From RSA11 sp965652565 (GTDB lineage Bacteria > Actinomycetota > Thermoleophilia > Solirubrobacterales > 70-9), in assembly GCA_965652565.1 (NCBI GenBank), contig CBFGWL010000020.1, positions 1 to 37,852 of the forward strand: DNA of 37,852 nt, read 5' to 3'. This document shows positions 23,039-33,685 of this stretch, in pieces. The translations under genes and the position numbers were made by a program. The notes beneath the pieces are model-generated. The model did no database searches, was not told the DNA's origin, and saw nothing but the letters and a program-made list of their open reading frames with translations. Position 1 is the stretch's first letter. Every line of letters begins with the position of its first letter.

Positions 23039-23613
23039 GCGCCAGGCTCGAGCGCGATCGCACCGCGCTGGTCGTGGTCGACGTACAGGAGGGCTTCGCC
23101 AAGGCGGTGCCCGCCTACGGGCAGGTCGTGCGCGCCGCGGCGACGCTCGCGCGCGGCGCCGCCGCGCTCGGCGTGCCGGTCCTGGTCACCGAGCAGTACC
23201 CCAAGGGGCTGGGGCGCACGGACCCGGCCGTCGCCGCGGCCCTGCCCGAGGGCACGGAGCCGCTCGAGAAGGTCGAGTTCTCGGCGGCGAGCGCCGCGGG
23301 CTTCGACCTCGGGGATCGCGATCAGGTCGTGATCTGCGGGATCGAGGCGCACGTCTGCGTCGCGCAGACCGCCCTGGAGCTGCTCGAGCGCGGCACCGAC
23401 GTGCACGTGATCACGGACGCCGTCGCTTCGCGCAGCACGGAGAACAAGGCGGTCGGGCTGCGCAGGGTCGAGCGCGCCGGCGCGATCACATCGAGCGTGG
23501 AGGCGGCGCTGTTCGAGCTGCTCGGGCGTGCCGGTAGCGACGAATTCAAAGCGGTGCAGCGGTTGATCCTGGAATACGCCCCCAACGAGAGCTCTGCGGG
23601 GGCGCCCGCGTGA
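23035..23613 (+). CDS. Isochorismatase-family cysteine hydrolase inside the pyr operon
   Basis: 192 residues. The family triad is visible: Asp16 (VVVDVQEGF), Lys79 (EKVEF) and Cys108 (GIEAHVCVAQTALEL), with the cis-peptide-type GIEAHVC loop. Such enzymes hydrolyse amides or enol ethers (nicotinamidase, ureidoacrylate hydrolase, isochorismatase and others). It is locked between pyrC and carA by GTGA overlaps on both sides, so it is made with the pyrimidine enzymes. Its substrate may be a pyrimidine-pathway damage or degradation product (inference). GTG 23035 is the start. Confidence 0.9.
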   Translation: MSARLERDRTALVVVDVQEGFAKAVPAYGQVVRAAATLARGAAALGVPVLVTEQYPKGLGRTDPAVAAALPEGTEPLEKVEFSAASAAGFDLGDRDQVVICGIEAHVCVAQTALELLERGTDVHVITDAVASRSTENKAVGLRRVERAGAITSSVEAALFELLGRAGSDEFKAVQRLILEYAPNESSAGAPA

Positions 23614-24743
23614 ACGGTTACGTCCTGTTGGAAGACGGCACCAGGCTCGCGGGCGAGCTCTGTGCCGCGACGCCTGAGCAGGGCGTGGAGGCGGTCACCG
23701 GCGAGGTGGTCTTCAACACCGCGATGACGGGCTACCAGGAGGCCGTGAGCGACCCGTCGTACGCGCGCCAGATCATCACCTTCACCTACCCGATGATCGG
23801 CAACTACGGCGTTGCCGAGGACGTCATGGAGTCCGACCGGGTGCACGCGCGCGGGGCGATCATGCGCGACGCGCGCAACTCGACGGACGCGGCGGCCGCG
23901 GAGCAGGGCTGGCTCGACTGGCTGCGCGACAACGGCGTGATGGCGATCACGGGCGTCGACACGCGCGCCCTGGTGCGGCACATCCGCGACAAGGGCGCGA
24001 TGCGCGGCGGCGTCTTCGCCGAGTCGGTGAGCGAGGCCGAGGCGCGGGAGCGGATCGCCGCCGAGCCGCAGATGACCGGCGCGGACCTGGCGCGCACGGT
24101 GACCCTCGCGGAAGCGGTCGAGTTCCAGGGCTCGGGGCCCCGCGTCGTCGCCCTCGACACCGGGATCAAGCGCTCGATCGTGAAGCAGTTCAGCGAGCGC
24201 GACACGCATCTGACGCTGCTGCCCTGCACGGCCTCCGCCGAGGACGTGCTCGCGCGCGATCCCGACCTGGTGTTCTTGGCGAGCGGCCCAGGTGATCCCG
24301 CCGCGCTCGACTACATCGTGGGCACCGTGCGCGAGCTCGTCGGCCGCAAGCCGGTCATCGGCATCTGCCTCGGCCATCAGCTGCTCTGCCGCGCGGTCGG
24401 GCTCGACACCTTCAAGCTCCCCTTCGGCCACCGCGGCGCGAACCACCCCGTCAAGGACTTGGCGAGCGGTCGCATCGACATCACCTCCCAGAACCACGGG
24501 TTCGCGGTGCGCCCGCCCGACGGTGGCGAGCGCGTGGAGGCCGACGAGCCGGTGCGCTGGGAGACCGACTTCGGCGTCGCCGAGCTCACCCACGTCAACC
24601 TTTACGACCGCACGGTGGAGGGGTTGCGCCTCAACGACGTTCCCGGGCGCACCTTCCAGTACCACCCCGAGGCCGGCCCCGGTCCGCACGACGCACGCCA
24701 TCTGTTCGACGAGTTCCTCCGGCTGGCGGGGGAGGAGGCCTGA
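23610..24743 (+). CDS. carA: Carbamoyl-phosphate synthase small (glutaminase) subunit
   Basis: Supplies ammonia from glutamine to CarB. 377 residues. The N-terminal domain has GEVVFNTAMTGYQE and TYPMIGNYGV. The class I glutaminase domain has GPGDP, GICLGHQ with nucleophile Cys253, FGHRGANHPV, ITSQNHGFAV, and QYHPEAGPGP with the catalytic His and Glu. The start GTG 23610 overlaps the previous stop (GTGA); carB starts 3 bases after the stop. Confidence 0.97.
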   Translation: MNGYVLLEDGTRLAGELCAATPEQGVEAVTGEVVFNTAMTGYQEAVSDPSYARQIITFTYPMIGNYGVAEDVMESDRVHARGAIMRDARNSTDAAAAEQGWLDWLRDNGVMAITGVDTRALVRHIRDKGAMRGGVFAESVSEAEARERIAAEPQMTGADLARTVTLAEAVEFQGSGPRVVALDTGIKRSIVKQFSERDTHLTLLPCTASAEDVLARDPDLVFLASGPGDPAALDYIVGTVRELVGRKPVIGICLGHQLLCRAVGLDTFKLPFGHRGANHPVKDLASGRIDITSQNHGFAVRPPDGGERVEADEPVRWETDFGVAELTHVNLYDRTVEGLRLNDVPGRTFQYHPEAGPGPHDARHLFDEFLRLAGEEA

Positions 24744-24746
24744 GCC

Positions 24747-27868
<3,122 letters not shown>

Positions 27869-27872
<4 letters not shown>

Positions 27873-28717
27873 GCGAGGGGGCGCACGCTCCGCTTGGCGC
27901 GCGTGACTGCGAGGTGGTCGAGCGCCGCGCGACCGGCGGCTACGTCGTCGTCTCGGCCCTCGACGCCGGCGGCCCGGACCCGCGCCCCGGGCAGTTCTAC
28001 ATGCTCTCCGCGGACGGCTGGGGCAGCCAGGACGGCCGTCCCTACCTGCCGCGCGCCTTCTCGGTCGCGGACGCTGAGCGCGGCCCCGGGGGCGTGCGCC
28101 TCGACTTCCTGGTCGACGACGTGGGCCCCGGCACCGCGGTGCTGGGCGGCCTGGAGGAGGGCGCGCGGCTGCGCATCACGGGGCCCCTCGGTGTGCCCTT
28201 CTCGCCGCCGCGCGCGCTGAACCCGAACGCTGCGGGCGCGATCCTCGTCGGCGGCGGAGTGGGGATCGCGCCGCTCGCGCTTCTGCGGCGGGCGCTCGCG
28301 GCGCGCGCCTTCCCGGCGCGCACGCTGCTCGGCTTCCGCGACCGCGCGCACACAGGCGGCCTCGAGCTCTTTCGCTGCCAGGAGGTAGGGATCGCCACGG
28401 AGGACGGGCACAGCGGCCACCAGGGCTACGTGACCGACCTGCTCGCCGTAGCGCTCAAGGGGCCCGACGCGCACACCGCTGCCGTGTACGCGTGCGGCCC
28501 CCCGGCGATGCTCGAGGCCGTGCGCGCGATGTGCGCGGAGCGCGGGGCGCCCGTGGAGCTCGCCCTCGAGACCCCGATGGCGTGCGGCTACGGCGCCTGC
28601 TTTGGCTGCGCGGTCCCGCTCGCGGACGGCGGCTACATGCGCCTCTGCGTCGAGGGCCCGATCGTGCGCGGCGATGCGATCGCCACTGCGCTCGTGGAGG
28701 GGGCGGGGCACAGGTGA
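27869..28717 (+). CDS. pyrK: Dihydroorotate dehydrogenase electron-transfer subunit
   Basis: Iron-sulfur flavoprotein partner of class 1B PyrD, passing electrons to NAD+. 282 residues. The FAD-binding barrel has YLPRAFSVAD, the NAD-binding part GGGVGIAPL and ACGPPAML. The [2Fe-2S] cysteines are C239-x4-C244-x2-C247-x12-C260, the exact PyrK pattern. The start is TTG 27869, overlapping the carB stop (TTGA) with GGAG about 9 bases upstream; the frame is open further upstream inside carB. The stop overlaps pyrD. Confidence 0.93.
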
Positions 28718-29601
28718 GCGTGCGCATCGCCGGCCTCGAGCTCGAGCACCCGGTCCTGAACGGCTCGGGCACCTTCGACGCCATCGCGGCGCGCGGGGTC
28801 TTCGGCGACGAGCTGCTCGAGCGCTTCCCGTTCGCCGCCTTCGTCTCCAAGACGATCACGCTCGCGCCGCGCGCCGGCAACCCGCCGCCCCGTCTGTGGG
28901 AGACGCCCAGCGGGATGATCAACTCGATCGGGCTGCCCAACAAGGGGCTCGAGGGCTTCCTCGAGCACGACCTACCCCGGCTGGCCGAGCTCCCGGTGCC
29001 GCTGATCGTGTCCGTGATGGCTACCTCACGCGACGACTTCGTGCGCCTGGTGGGGGCGGTGGCCGAGCGCGAGGAGGTCGCGGCCCTCGAGCTGAACGTC
29101 TCGTGTCCGAACGTCAAATCCGGCTTGATAGTGGGCGCCGAGCCCACCGAGACGCTGGCGCTCTGCGAGGCGCTGCGTCCCGTCACCGACAAACCGGTGA
29201 TCGTGAAGCTCACGCCCAACGTCGCCGATCCGGCCCCGGTGGCGCAGGCGGCGGCGGAGGGCGGGGCGGATGCCCTCTCGCTCATCAACACACTGCGCGC
29301 CACCGCGCTCGATCCCCGCACCGGCGAGCCCTGGCTGGGGGCCGGCAGCGGCGGGCTCTCGGGCGCGGCGGTGAAACCGGTCGCCCTGGACCAGGTGCGC
29401 CGGGTACGCGCGGCGACCGAACTGCCGATCGTCGGTATGGGCGGGATCGAGCGCGGCGCCGACGCGCTCGACTTCCTGCGCTGTGGCGCTACGGCGGTCG
29501 CCGTGGGCACCGCGAACTTCCGTGATCCGCTCGTCGGCGAGCGGGTCCGCCGCGAGCTCGAAGCGCTCGCCGAGCCGACCCCGTCCCTTGACCTCAAGTA
29601 G
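28714..29601 (+). CDS. pyrD: Dihydroorotate dehydrogenase, class 1B catalytic subunit
   Basis: Oxidises dihydroorotate to orotate with FMN. 295 residues. NGSGTFD and SKTITLAPRAGNPPPRLWE at the N-terminus, NSIGLPNKG, the active-site loop ELNVSCPNVKSG with Cys131 as base (Ser in class 2), and GMGGIERGADALDFLRCGATAVAVGTAN for FMN phosphate. The Cys base and adjacent pyrK identify class 1B. GTG 28714 overlaps the pyrK stop (GTGA). Confidence 0.96.
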   Translation: MSVRIAGLELEHPVLNGSGTFDAIAARGVFGDELLERFPFAAFVSKTITLAPRAGNPPPRLWETPSGMINSIGLPNKGLEGFLEHDLPRLAELPVPLIVSVMATSRDDFVRLVGAVAEREEVAALELNVSCPNVKSGLIVGAEPTETLALCEALRPVTDKPVIVKLTPNVADPAPVAQAAAEGGADALSLINTLRATALDPRTGEPWLGAGSGGLSGAAVKPVALDQVRRVRAATELPIVGMGGIERGADALDFLRCGATAVAVGTANFRDPLVGERVRRELEALAEPTPSLDLK

Positions 29602-29606
29602 AGGTC
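29590..29606 (+). terminator. Small hairpin at the pyrD stop
   Basis: GACCTC (29590-29595) and GAGGTC (29601-29606) flank AAGTA, with the stop codon in the loop region; the following stretch GAATCGAATTTCG is AT-richer but has no T-run. Possible weak terminator between the pyr operon and mihF. Confidence 0.35.
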
Positions 29607-29640
29607 GAATCGAATTTCGTTGAAAACCCGCCTGACCCCC

Positions 29641-29668
29641 TTGCGCCCTTCCTCTTCCGCGCTATATT
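29641..29668 (+). promoter_or_regulatory. Promoter of mihF (near-leaderless)
   Basis: TTGCGC (29641-29646), a 16-base spacer and TATATT (29663-29668) place transcription start near 29675, three bases from GTG 29678, with no ribosome-binding site. Confidence 0.55.
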
Positions 29669-29677
29669 CGCCGCGCC

Positions 29678-30013
29678 GTGGCCCCCTCTACCGAGACCCC
29701 AACCGCCGTTCCCGAGAGAACTCACGAGCAGCGGATGAGGGCTCTTCGAAGGGCCAACGAGATCCGGACGAAGCGCGCGCAGCTCAAGCGCGACCTGAAA
29801 GCGGGGAAGGTGAAGGTCGAGCAGCTCCTGCTGGACCCGCCGGAGTGGGTCGAGTCCGCGAAGGCGTTCGACATGCTCCTCGCCGTTCCGAAGTACGGCC
29901 GCGTCAAGGCCAACAAGGTGCTTTCCCAGTGCCGGATCTCCCCGTCGAAGACGATCGGCGGGCTCTCCGCGCGCCAGCGGGCCGAGCTCGTCGAGCTGCT
30001 GCGGCGGCGCTAG
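29678..30013 (+). CDS. mihF: Integration host factor, actinobacterial type (mIHF)
   Basis: Nucleoid-associated DNA-binding protein typical of Actinomycetota, unrelated to enterobacterial IHF. 111 residues. A long basic helix (LRRANEIRTKRAQLKRDLKAGK) is followed by a helix-two-turn-helix region including LLAVPKYGRVKANKVLSQCRI and KTIGGLSARQRAELVELLRR, the well-conserved mIHF core. The start is GTG 29678, supported by the promoter box just upstream. gmk follows, the usual actinobacterial order. Confidence 0.94.
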   Translation: MAPSTETPTAVPERTHEQRMRALRRANEIRTKRAQLKRDLKAGKVKVEQLLLDPPEWVESAKAFDMLLAVPKYGRVKANKVLSQCRISPSKTIGGLSARQRAELVELLRRR

Positions 30014-30074
30014 CGCTGGCGCGGCAAGCGATTTGGCGACCGGGGAGCACACCCTCGCCCCGCGGGGTTGGATC

Positions 30075-30671
30075 ATGAGCATGAACTCGCGGGTCTTCGT
30101 CATCACCGGCCCCTCGGGCGTGGGCAAGGGCACGTTGATCAGCCGCTTGCGCGAGCGGATCCCCGAGCTCGAGCTCTCGGTGTCGGCGACCACCCGCAAG
30201 CCGCGTGCCGGCGAGGTCGACGGGCGTGACTACCACTTCCTCACCCCGGAGGAGTTCGCGCGCCGCGCCGAGGAGGGCGACTTCCTCGAGCACGCCACCT
30301 TCAGCGGCAATCGCTACGGGACGCTGCGCTCGGAGGTGGAGCGCACGCTGCGCTCCGGCCGCTCGCTCGTGCTCGAGATCGAGGTGCAGGGCGCGCGCCA
30401 GGTGCGCGCCGTGATGGGCGATGAGGCCGTGCTGATCTTCATCGCGCCGCCTGACCCGGCGGTCCTGCGCGAGCGGCTCGCCGGGCGCGGCACCGACTCG
30501 GAAGAGGCGATCGCGCGGCGCCTGGAGACGGCCAAGCAGGAGCTCGAGGCCCAGCAGGAGTTCAAGCACGTGGTCGTCAACGACGACATCGACCGGGCGA
30601 CCGAGGAGCTCGTCCGGATCGTGAACGAGGAGCTTTCAACTACACTCGGGCCCGCTGATGATCAAGCCTAG
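30075..30671 (+). CDS. gmk: Guanylate kinase
   Basis: Phosphorylates GMP to GDP. About 198 residues from ATG 30075. P-loop GPSGVGKGT (12-20), SVSATTRKPRAGEVDGRDYHFL for GMP binding, NRYGT, and LVLEIEVQGARQVR. An upstream in-frame start at 30033 would add 14 residues that look non-native. The 3' end overlaps rpoZ by 14 bases and contains a TACACT box (30641-30646). Confidence 0.95.
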   Translation: MSMNSRVFVITGPSGVGKGTLISRLRERIPELELSVSATTRKPRAGEVDGRDYHFLTPEEFARRAEEGDFLEHATFSGNRYGTLRSEVERTLRSGRSLVLEIEVQGARQVRAVMGDEAVLIFIAPPDPAVLRERLAGRGTDSEEAIARRLETAKQELEAQQEFKHVVVNDDIDRATEELVRIVNEELSTTLGPADDQA

Positions 30672-30894
30672 AGTCGACACCCTGCTCGAGCACACCGATT
30701 CGCACTACGCCGCCGTGCTGGTGGCCGCGAAGCGCGCCCGTCAGCTCAACAGCTACTACCGCGCGCTGGGCGAAGGCAGCTACGAGGAGTTCACGCCGCC
30801 CATGGTCGAGACGCGGTCGGGCAACTACCTGACGATCGCGCTCGAGGAGCTCGCCGCAGGCAAGCTCCGCTACAGCTACAAGGACCAGGGCTAG
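30658..30894 (+). CDS. rpoZ: RNA polymerase omega subunit
   Basis: 78-residue RpoZ. It helps RNA polymerase assembly by clamping the beta' subunit. KPRVDTLLEHTDSHYAAVLVAAKRARQLN carries the conserved helix with AAKRARQLN, and TIALEELAAGKLRY the C-terminal helix. ATG 30658 overlaps gmk. A TACACT box 11 bases before the start may allow separate, near-leaderless expression. Confidence 0.94.
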   Translation: MIKPRVDTLLEHTDSHYAAVLVAAKRARQLNSYYRALGEGSYEEFTPPMVETRSGNYLTIALEELAAGKLRYSYKDQG

Positions 30895-30918
30895 CCCGAG
30901 GGCCGCAGGGGGCTAGCG

Positions 30919-32160
30919 ATGGCCCGCATCCTGCTCGGCGTCACGGGGGGCATCGCCGCCTACCGGGCGCTGGAGCTGGCGCGCCTGGCGACGAAGTCCG
31001 GGCACGCCGTGCGCGTGCTGATGACCCCGGCGGCCACCCGTTTCGTCGGCCCCGCGTCCTTCGAGGGCATCGTGGGCGCGCCGGTCCTCATCGACGAGTT
31101 CGAGCGCGACCCGCTGCGCGGCGCCTTCCCCGGCGAGGCGCAGCCCGAACACGACCCGATCGGCCACCTGGCCGTTGTCGAGAGCTGCGACGCGTACCTG
31201 GTCGCGCCGGCCTCGGCCAACACGCTCGCCAAGCTCGCCGGCGGGCACGCCGACTCGATGGTCACGACCGCTTTCCTGGCCTGCGCCGCGCCGCGCCTCG
31301 TCGCACCGGCGATGAACGACCGCATGTACCGGGACGATGCCACCCAGGCGAACCTGCGCACCCTGCGCGAGCGCGGGGTGGAGGTGATCGAGCCGGAGGA
31401 GGGCGCGTTGGCCTCACGCGGCGAGTACGGCGTGGGTCGCCTCCCGCAGCCACCCGAGCTGCTGGTGCGCGTCGAGGCCGCTGTGGGCGGCGGATCCCCG
31501 GGCACGCTCGCCGGCGTGCGCGTGCTCGTCACGGCCGGCGGCACGCGCGAGCCCCTCGACTCGGTGCGGTTCATCGGCAACCGCTCCAGCGGGCGTATGG
31601 GCGTCGAGCTTGCGGCGGCTGCGGCGGCCCGCGGCGCGGAGGTGACGCTTGTCGCCGCGAACGTCGCGCTAGCCACGCCACCGGGGGTCAGGCGCGTGGA
31701 TGTCCAGACCGCGGCGGAGCTTGCCGCGGCGGCCCGTGCGGAGTTCGAGCGCGCGGACGTGCTCCTGATGGCCGCGGCGGTGGCGGACTTCCGGCCTGCC
31801 GAGGCCGCCTCCGGCAAGATCGCCCGGGAGACGAGCGGCGGCCTGGAGCTGCACCTCGAGCCCACAGAGGACGTGCTCGCCGGGCTCGCTGCCACGCGCC
31901 GTCCCGGGCAGGTGCTCGTGGGCTTCGCGGCCGAGCACGGCGCCGACGCCGTCGAGCGCGCCCGCGCGAAGCTCGAGCGCAAGGGCGTCGACGCGATCGT
32001 CTTCAACGACGTCTCCCGCACCGACATCGGCTTCGACTCGGAGCACAACGAGGTGACGATCGTCGAGCGCGCGAGCGAACACCGGGTCGAGCGCGCCGGC
32101 AAGGACGAGATCGCGGCGGCCGTGCTCGACCGCGTCGAGGCGCTGCGCGCCGCCTCCTAG
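30919..32160 (+). CDS. coaBC: Bifunctional phosphopantothenoylcysteine decarboxylase / phosphopantothenate-cysteine ligase
   Basis: Two successive steps of coenzyme A synthesis. 413 residues. The flavin-dependent decarboxylase half (about 1-180) starts ILLGVTGGIAAYRALEL and has VAPASANTLAKLAGGHAD and the substrate motif PAMNDRMY. The ligase half (about 195-413) has VLVTAGGTREPLDSVRFIGNRSSG, LMAAAVADFRP, KIARE (the lysine loop) and VGFAAEHGAD. AGGGGG precedes ATG 30919. It lies 24 bases after rpoZ. Confidence 0.95.
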   Translation: MARILLGVTGGIAAYRALELARLATKSGHAVRVLMTPAATRFVGPASFEGIVGAPVLIDEFERDPLRGAFPGEAQPEHDPIGHLAVVESCDAYLVAPASANTLAKLAGGHADSMVTTAFLACAAPRLVAPAMNDRMYRDDATQANLRTLRERGVEVIEPEEGALASRGEYGVGRLPQPPELLVRVEAAVGGGSPGTLAGVRVLVTAGGTREPLDSVRFIGNRSSGRMGVELAAAAAARGAEVTLVAANVALATPPGVRRVDVQTAAELAAAARAEFERADVLLMAAAVADFRPAEAASGKIARETSGGLELHLEPTEDVLAGLAATRRPGQVLVGFAAEHGADAVERARAKLERKGVDAIVFNDVSRTDIGFDSEHNEVTIVERASEHRVERAGKDEIAAAVLDRVEALRAAS

Positions 32161-32209
32161 GCCGCGCGTCGGACGCAGGTGCGTCCCGGGATGCCGTTGA
32201 CCCCGTCCC

Positions 32210-32215
32210 TACACT
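32210..32215 (+). promoter_or_regulatory. -10 box for the TPR gene (leaderless)
   Basis: TACACT ends 7 bases before GTG 32223, so the transcript would begin at the start codon. TTGACC lies 7 bases further upstream, too close to serve as its -35. Confidence 0.45.
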
Positions 32216-32222
32216 GGGTTAC

Positions 32223-32609
32223 GTGGCCAACGAGCACGAGAACGTGAAGCAGGAGGACACCTACCGCCTCTATCGGCGGGGCGTCGAGCTGCTCGAAGAT
32301 GGCGCCTTCAGCGAGGCGACCGTGCCGCTCGCCGAGGCGGCGCGGCGCGCGCCCGAGAAGAGCTCGGTGCGCGAGGCCCTGGGGCGCGCGTACTTCCGCA
32401 ACCGCCAGTTCGACAAGGCGGCCGCCGAGTTCGAGGCCGTCGTCGAGACGCATCCGGTCAACGACTTCGCCCATTTCTGCCTCGGCCGGGCGCTCTCGCT
32501 GACCGGGCAGCCGGAGCGCGCCCGCCACCACCTCGCGCTCGCCTCGAACCTGCAGCCGCAGCGGCGCGACTACCGGATCTACCGCGACCGGGCCCGGTAC
32601 GCGGCGTAG
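32223..32609 (+). CDS. Tetratricopeptide-repeat protein
   Basis: 128 residues with about three TPR units: YRLYRRGVELLEDGAFSEATVPLAEAARRAP, SVREALGRAYFRNRQFDKAAAEFEAVVE (given here in short as ALGRAYFRNRQFDKAAAEF) and DFAHFCLGRALSLTGQPERARHHL. Such proteins scaffold protein-protein contacts. No signal peptide or membrane segment, so it is probably cytoplasmic. The start GTG 32223 lacks a ribosome-binding site, which fits a leaderless mRNA. It lies between coaBC and dtd; its partner is unknown. Confidence 0.88.
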   Translation: MANEHENVKQEDTYRLYRRGVELLEDGAFSEATVPLAEAARRAPEKSSVREALGRAYFRNRQFDKAAAEFEAVVETHPVNDFAHFCLGRALSLTGQPERARHHLALASNLQPQRRDYRIYRDRARYAA

Positions 32610-32622
32610 CGAGCAGGGGGAG

Positions 32623-33039
32623 ATGCGCGCGCTCGTTCAGCGGGTGCAGCGAGCATCCGTGACCGTCGACGGCGGGGTGATCGCCGCGATCGACGCCGGC
32701 CTGCTGGTGCTGCTCGGCGTCACCCACGACGACGACGAGGCGGTGGCCGACCGGCTCGCCGACAAGGTGCGCGCGCTGCGCGTCTTCCCGGACGCAGAGG
32801 GCCGCATGAATGAAGCGCTGGGCGAGCGTGAGGTGCTCGTCGTCAGCCAGTTCACCCTCTATGCGGATACGCGGCGCGGAAACCGCCCGAGTTTCGTCGA
32901 CGCCGCACCCGCGGAGCAGGCCGAGCGCTTGTACGAGCGCTTTCGCGAGCGGCTCGGGGCGAAGGGCGGCCGGTTCGGCGCGCACATGGCCGTGGAGCTG
33001 GTCAACGACGGCCCGGTGACCCTCCTCTTGGAGGCCTGA
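32623..33039 (+). CDS. dtd: D-aminoacyl-tRNA deacylase
   Basis: Removes D-amino acids (and Gly from tRNA-Ala) mischarged onto tRNA. 138 residues. It begins MRALVQRVQRASVTVDG, and carries the SQFTLYADTRRGNRPSF motif and the Gly-Pro motif in VNDGPVTLLLEA, the two chiral proofreading signatures of DTD. AGGGGG lies just before ATG 32623, 13 bases after the TPR gene. Confidence 0.95.
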   Translation: MRALVQRVQRASVTVDGGVIAAIDAGLLVLLGVTHDDDEAVADRLADKVRALRVFPDAEGRMNEALGEREVLVVSQFTLYADTRRGNRPSFVDAAPAEQAERLYERFRERLGAKGGRFGAHMAVELVNDGPVTLLLEA

Positions 33040-33069
33040 AAACGCCACTGCGCGCCGCCCGCCCACGGC

Positions 33070-33075
33070 TATACT
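33070..33075 (+). promoter_or_regulatory. Candidate promoter of rimP-nusA-infB
   Basis: TATACT is a near-perfect -10 box and would start transcription near 33082. No good -35 is visible 16-18 bases upstream. It lies before, not after, the terminator at 33111. Confidence 0.45.
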
Positions 33076-33110
33076 CGGACGAACCTCTACGAGTACCCGA
33101 ACCCTGTCGA

Positions 33111-33136
33111 GGTGGGCCCGGGCCCACCATTTTTTT
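33111..33136 (+). terminator. Intrinsic terminator/attenuator ahead of rimP
   Basis: GGTGGGC (33111-33117) pairs with GCCCACC (33122-33128) around CCGG, followed by A and seven T residues (33130-33136). This is the strongest terminator shape in the window. It could end dtd transcription, but the TATACT box upstream makes it a promoter-proximal attenuator. ACCTC (33083-33087) can pair with GAGGT (33109-33113), which would invade the 5' arm and act as a weak antiterminator. Confidence 0.85.
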
Positions 33137-33185
33137 GGCTTGAAGCGGGTCCGCGGAGGGGATTACATGGAGGGGCAGGAGCATT

Positions 33186-33614
33186 ATGAGCGACACGCAG
33201 AGACTTCAGGAGACGATCGAGGACCGGCTTCGGGCATTCGACCCGCAAGTCGAGTTGATCGCGCTCGAGCGACCCGCGCACGAGTCGCTGCGGCTCTACA
33301 TCGACCATCCGGACGGGGTCGATTTGGCCCTCTGCGAACGCGTGACCGGCGAGCTCCGCGACCTGCTGGAGCGGTTCTCGCTCGAGGTCTCCTCGCCCGG
33401 GGCGGATCGACCGCTCACCAAGCCGGAGCACTTTCGCCGGTTTCTCGGTCGCCGGGTGCGCGTGCGCACCCGCGAGGCCATTGGGGGACAGCGCAACTTC
33501 ACCGGGACGCTCACCGACGCCGAGGACGACTCGGTCGAGGTGGAGTCCGACGGCGGCGCCGTGCGCATCCCGCTCGCCGGGATCAGGCGCTCGAACCTAG
33601 TACCGGAGGTCTGA
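33186..33614 (+). CDS. rimP: Ribosome maturation factor RimP
   Basis: Late assembly factor of the 30S subunit. 142 residues. An N-terminal alpha/beta domain with LIALERPAHESLRLYIDHPDGV is followed by the hallmark EVSSPGADRPLTKPEHFRRFLG and a C-terminal SH3-like domain (VRVRTREAIGGQRNFTGTL ... IRRSNLVPE). AGGAG is located 6-7 bases before ATG 33186. It is first in the rimP-nusA-infB operon and sits behind the attenuator. Confidence 0.95.
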   Translation: MSDTQRLQETIEDRLRAFDPQVELIALERPAHESLRLYIDHPDGVDLALCERVTGELRDLLERFSLEVSSPGADRPLTKPEHFRRFLGRRVRVRTREAIGGQRNFTGTLTDAEDDSVEVESDGGAVRIPLAGIRRSNLVPEV

Positions 33615-33685
33615 TGAGCAACATTCGTTGCGAGAGGAACGGAGCCCCCCTGGCAAGGGTCGAGAATTTTGGAGGTAAGCAGTGA
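33614..33685 (+). CDS. Possible 23-residue coupling micro-ORF between rimP and nusA
   Basis: ATG 33614 shares a base with the rimP stop (TGATG), has GGAGG 4 bases upstream, and runs through the 67-base gap to a TGA that overlaps the nusA start (GTGA). The peptide begins MSNIRCERNG. No homology is recognised, and codons are AT-richer than in neighbouring genes (ATT, TTT, GGA), so it may be a coupling leader or chance. A hairpin GCAAC/GTTGC lies inside it. Confidence 0.35.
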   Translation: MSNIRCERNGAPLARVENFGGKQ

